In this document: positions 61,128 to 64,000 of the stretch, piece by piece | Layout: every line of letters starts with the position of its first letter | How positions within the stretch are numbered: position 1 is the stretch's first letter | Assembly (NCBI GenBank): GCA_035517655.1 | Contig: DATIYJ010000056.1 | Span: 50,358 to 114,357, forward strand | DNA: 64,000 bases | From: Nitrospiria bacterium | GTDB lineage: Bacteria; Nitrospirota; Nitrospiria; JACQBZ01 | Direction of reading: 5' to 3' | Notes under the pieces: generated by a model | The model's input: only the letters and a program-made list of their open reading frames with translations | Database searches by the model: none | What the model was told of the DNA's origin: nothing | Made by a program: the position numbers and the translations under genes

Positions 61128-62198
61128 ATGCCCGTGAGTGAGAAAGAAGTCCTGAGCGCCCTGAGCCGGATCCAGGATCCGGATCTTCACAAAGACATCG
61201 TGACGCTGGGCTTCGTCCAGAACATCAAGATCCAGGATTCACAAATCGGCTTCGATATCGTCCTGACCACGCCCGCCTGCCCGGTCCGGGACCAGATGCG
61301 CGACGAGGCCCAACGCCTCATCGCGGCCCTGCCGGGCGTATCCAAGGTGAACATCAACATGACGTCCAACGTCACCAAAGGAATCAGCGGCGTCAAGGAG
61401 GATTACATCCCGCGGGTGAAGAACGCGATCGCGATCAGCAGCGGCAAGGGCGGCGTGGGCAAATCGACCGTCAGCGCGACGCTCGCGGTCGCCCTGGCCG
61501 AGACCGGCGCGAAGGTCGGCCTGATGGACGCCGACGTCTACGGGCCGAACATCCCCATGATGATGGGCGCCGGAACACCGCCCCATCAGTCGGGAAACAA
61601 ACTCATCCCGGCCGAAAGCCACGGCGTCAAAATCATGTCGATGGGCTACCTCGTCCCCGAAGACCAGCCGATCGTCTGGCGCGGCCCGATGATCCACGGG
61701 GCGATCCAGCAGTTTCTCCGGGACGTCGAGTGGGGCGATCTCGATTACCTCCTCGTCGACCTCCCGCCGGGAACGGGCGACGCGCAGCTCTCGATCTCGC
61801 AGCTGGTGCCGCTGACCGGCGCCGTGATCGTGACCACGCCCCAGAACGTCGCGCTGCACGATTCCAAAAAAGGGCTGGGCATGTTCCAGAAGGTGAATGT
61901 CCCCGTCCTCGGGATCATCGAGAACATGAGCTACTTCATCTGCTCGCATTGTCAGGAGCGGACCGAGATCTTCAGCCACGGCGGGGGAAAGCTCGCCGCC
62001 GAGAAACTGGGCGTCCCCTTCCTTGGAGAAATCCCCATCGATCCCGAGGTCCGTGTCGGCGGAGACAGCGGCGAGCCGATTCTCATCTCCCATCCGAAAT
62101 CGCCCGCCGCCGAGGCCTTCCGCACGATCGCCAGGGCCGTCGCGGCCCAGATCAGCATCCAGAACGCCAAACGCCAGACGCTCAAGATCATCGGCTGA
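61128..62198 (+). CDS. mrp: Mrp/NBP35 (ApbC) family iron-sulfur cluster carrier ATPase
   Basis: This 356-residue P-loop ATPase assembles or carries [4Fe-4S] clusters in the cytoplasm. An N-terminal MIP18/DUF59 domain (about residues 1-90) has IQDPDLHKDIVTLGFVQ. The deviant Walker A is SSGKGGVGKSTVSATLAVAL, followed by MDADVYGPNIPMMMG and DLPPGTGDAQLS. The bridging cluster cysteines are in YFICSHCQERTE. Length is typical. It could serve the many Fe-S proteins encoded nearby. Confidence 0.95.
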   Translation: MPVSEKEVLSALSRIQDPDLHKDIVTLGFVQNIKIQDSQIGFDIVLTTPACPVRDQMRDEAQRLIAALPGVSKVNINMTSNVTKGISGVKEDYIPRVKNAIAISSGKGGVGKSTVSATLAVALAETGAKVGLMDADVYGPNIPMMMGAGTPPHQSGNKLIPAESHGVKIMSMGYLVPEDQPIVWRGPMIHGAIQQFLRDVEWGDLDYLLVDLPPGTGDAQLSISQLVPLTGAVIVTTPQNVALHDSKKGLGMFQKVNVPVLGIIENMSYFICSHCQERTEIFSHGGGKLAAEKLGVPFLGEIPIDPEVRVGGDSGEPILISHPKSPAAEAFRTIARAVAAQISIQNAKRQTLKIIG

Positions 62199-62620
62199 CG
62201 CTGATTCAGAATCCGCATATATTTATCTGAGAACCGGCCACAGAGGAGCGGATATTAAATTCTTAAGCTATCTTGTTTGGGTCGGTTTAGAACAGCGGCA
62301 GGGTGCTTAACTACCTGTCCGTGAAATCGGGGCTACCTCATTGACCCCTTTACTTCAAGTCTGAAGGTGTTGCACTTACTGGTTGAATGCAGGATTTTGA
62401 AATTTCCCCTTTCTGAGGAGTTACGGACCCAGCTGATCGAAGAAGCTAAGCAAATTATAAAAAAATAGGCAATCAGAGTATAAGGTTTCATTTGACAAGA
62501 TGATTGAAGAAATAAGTGCCAATCTTCCAAATTAGGACAGGCCCCAAAAAAGCGCTCGGTTTTCTGTAACAGCCGAGGGCGATTTTCGAATAATCTATAG
62601 TAACCCTTTTATCATTTTAT
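62199..62620. other. AT-rich intergenic region with a gene fragment
   Basis: The sequence turns clearly AT-richer after mrp. It contains a short plus-strand coding remnant (62325-62468) but no complete gene, tRNA or clear terminator. It marks the border of the accessory RHS segment. Confidence 0.5.
62325..62468 (+). pseudogene. C-terminal gene fragment
   Basis: An open frame reads GYLIDPFTSSLKVLHLLVEC and continues FPLSEELRTQLIEEAKQIIK before TAG at 62466-62468. A stop lies just upstream and only GTG/TTG at 62367-62372 could start it. It is probably the end of a lost gene; the family is not recognised. Confidence 0.3.
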
Positions 62621-63082
62621 TTAACACCGGTCGATGGTGTGTCGCAGTTGCGGATCATCCGTGATATAAAGAATGTTCCCAGGAACCCTCTGCTCGAAAA
62701 TCTCCTCGATACCATCAACTGTGACAATGGAATAATTTGGATATACAGCCCCAGTTTTCTTCTCTTCGAATTGTCGTGCCGTACATGGATGCCAACGTTC
62801 GGTCCCGATCTTCTTCAATAACTCCTTATGTCCTGGGCCCAAATCATAAATAACCATTTTATCTAAATAAGGTAGGAACGGACGAAAATACAAAGTAATT
62901 GTCATACCTAAATCTTCTCTTTTATAACCAGGTGGAACTACAAACCATCTCGGAAGGCGTGATTCTGCAGCTAACTGAAACTCAGATTCAATAAATCCAT
63001 ATTGTAGGTTACAGGCACTTAGTAAAATCCACACAAGAAGGGAAAATACTACAATTAACCTCATCTCTCTGATCCAGCACAT
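62621..63082 (-). CDS. Probable lipoprotein, candidate immunity protein for the RHS toxin
   Basis: This 153-residue protein has a lipoprotein signal (MRLIVVFSLLVWILLSAC) whose cysteine would carry lipid and place it on the periplasmic face of a membrane. The mature part (RWFVVPPGYKREDLGMTITL, then YFRPFLPYLDKMVIYDLGPG) matches no family I know. Its ATG overlaps the RHS stop codon (TAATG at 63084-63080), so the two are co-translated, the normal position for an immunity gene after an RHS toxin tip. An in-frame ATG at 63064 is an alternative start. Base composition is AT-rich like the RHS tip. Confidence 0.7.
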   Translation of the reverse strand: MCWIREMRLIVVFSLLVWILLSACNLQYGFIESEFQLAAESRLPRWFVVPPGYKREDLGMTITLYFRPFLPYLDKMVIYDLGPGHKELLKKIGTERWHPCTARQFEEKKTGAVYPNYSIVTVDGIEEIFEQRVPGNILYITDDPQLRHTIDRC

Positions 63083-64000
63083 TAATTACCCTTGCATGAT
63101 TTGCAATCACCCTTTCCCACATTATGTATAAGGCATGCAAAAACGTTAGAATTGCATATTGTACAAGGGCCAAATGGACCCATTAAATAAGTTGTTGCAT
63201 TGGTTATCCAAGATGAAAAATTACATTGATGTAATTCATAACAATGATCATGTGTAACACAGCATTGTTTCGTGCAAGGGTTGCGATTAAATTTTCCGGC
63301 TGGCCACGAGCATTCTTGATCCTGCCTCCCAAACCCCGGAGCAAAATTTCCGCTCGAGTGAGTAGCAACCATCAATAGACCCGTCGGGTCAATCCGGTCA
63401 ATTGGATTGTCCCCAACATACGCGTATGGATGAAGCATTTCAGGGCGCTTGATTAGACGCGGAACCATCAATTCCATTGGGCCGTTAGGAGAAGAAATAA
63501 AGCCCCCCAAGAGTGGATCTTCACTCAAAAACCTATGTAAGTTTGGATTGTAATACCTTGCACGATAGTAATATAATCCCGTGCCATCATTTTCGCGTCC
63601 CGTAAACTGGAATGAGTTAGAGCTGGTTGTGCCAGTTGCAGTGGTTTTTCCAAATGGTTCATAGGTGTACTCGGTTTGCACGGTACCGGAGGTGTCGGTC
63701 AAGGCCAATGTAGAGCCCAGTCCATCGGTGAAGAACGATTGGGTTCCCGCGCTGTCTGTTCGTGTCAAGAATTCATCCATACCCAAGCCCGTTATCAGGT
63801 TGGCGGTTGGCGTTGTTCCGGAAAGTTCCTGTACAGGGTTCTGACCGTCGTATAAATAACTCGTAGGAACACCACTGATGGTCTTGGTAATTCTACGCCC
63901 TACCGCATCATATTCAAAGCTTGCCCCAGCCATCGAGGCCAACCGGTCACGCGCATCCCATGTGTAAATGTTGCTCCCATCGTTTGTCAAATTTCCGTTA
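63082..64000 (-). CDS. RHS-repeat protein C-terminus with phospholipase-A2-like toxin tip (N-terminus outside window)
   Basis: The frame is open to the right edge, where it reads NGNLTNDG, a typical YD/RHS repeat. The RHS core follows (YYRARYYNPNLHRFLSEDP, then YAYVGDNPIDRIDPTGLL), which is the usual junction before a variable toxin. The last 97 residues carry CCVTHDHC, an exact fit to the phospholipase A2 active-site pattern CCxxHDxC, in a domain with 11 cysteines including two CxxC pairs. The classical YGCYCGxGG calcium loop is not seen. The tip would attack membranes of rival cells after delivery. The next gene is a candidate immunity protein. Confidence 0.85.
   Translation of the reverse strand, partial: NGNLTNDGSNIYTWDARDRLASMAGASFEYDAVGRRITKTISGVPTSYLYDGQNPVQELSGTTPTANLITGLGMDEFLTRTDSAGTQSFFTDGLGSTLALTDTSGTVQTEYTYEPFGKTTATGTTSSNSFQFTGRENDGTGLYYYRARYYNPNLHRFLSEDPLLGGFISSPNGPMELMVPRLIKRPEMLHPYAYVGDNPIDRIDPTGLLMVATHSSGNFAPGFGRQDQECSWPAGKFNRNPCTKQCCVTHDHCYELHQCNFSSWITNATTYLMGPFGPCTICNSNVFACLIHNVGKGDCKSCKGN

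Overview
The window is a GC-rich (roughly 60 %), densely coding bacterial chromosome segment from a diderm (Gram-negative type) organism: it carries LptD, a BamA/TamA-type Omp85 protein and a TamB-like partner. Together with the NtrYX pair, a siroheme nitrite reductase, a VKOR-type disulfide oxidase, a rubrerythrin/Fe-S oxidoreductase/DUF3501 cluster and a di-haem peroxidase, this suggests a respiratory, microaerobic lineage outside the well-studied Proteobacteria. Nitrospirota or a neighbouring phylum is my guess from gene content only; no rRNA or tRNA is present to test it.

Layout. 1-6 kb: partial FAD oxidoreductase and ndk (minus), then a plus block with an M14 peptidase, DUF4416, a DsbA-like/VKOR disulfide pair, an FKBP isomerase and a two-domain SagB-type dehydrogenase. 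6-16.9 kb: a minus block with SDR, lptD, folC, accD, an MBL-fold protein, a subtilase joined to a beta-barrel, a moaD-moaE fusion, moaC and mazG. 17-29.8 kb: a plus block with TamB-like, BamA/TamA-like, a TPR-metalloprotease, DUF4390, NtrY-like kinase and NtrX-like sigma-54 activator. 29.8-38.2 kb: mixed housekeeping genes (rlmD-like methyltransferase, aldo/keto reductase, globin, truncated class A PBP, trmJ-like, DEAD helicase). 38.4-44 kb: a probable nitrate/nitrite assimilation operon with a sigma-54 promoter: a sulfite-oxidase-family Moco protein, a 1024-residue NAD(P)H/[2Fe-2S]/siroheme nitrite reductase fusion, a divergent PII protein and a NarK transporter. 44-49.8 kb: aldehyde dehydrogenase, acetolactate synthase, fumarase and small proteins (minus). 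50-54.4 kb: GDPD, an ATP-grasp-like protein, a KamA radical-SAM protein and dCTP deaminase. 54.4-55.6 kb: an AT-richer patch with a broken gene and a toxin-antitoxin pair. 55.6-62.2 kb: SGNH hydrolase, DUF5069, a PerR-rubrerythrin-FeS-DUF3501 peroxide-defence cluster, cytochrome c peroxidase and Mrp. 62.2-64 kb: an AT-rich accessory end with the C-terminus of an RHS protein carrying a phospholipase-A2-like tip, translationally coupled to a probable immunity lipoprotein.

Themes. Envelope biogenesis (LptD, TamB/BamA, PBP fragment) and molybdenum cofactor synthesis (MoaC, MoaD-MoaE) sit in the same segment as a Moco enzyme likely used for nitrate reduction, and the NtrX-type activator at 28.4 kb is the natural candidate to act on the sigma-54 promoter at 38.6 kb. 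Several dispersed palindromic repeats occupy intergenic gaps: a GGGGGCGACGCGAGCCCC-type family, a 169-185 bp element with inverted ends in two copies, and a double-hairpin repeat at 52.7 kb. The best candidates for something undescribed are the sulfite-oxidase-type nitrate assimilation operon, the RHS-PLA2/immunity pair, the subtilase-barrel fusion and the 169-185 bp structured element.
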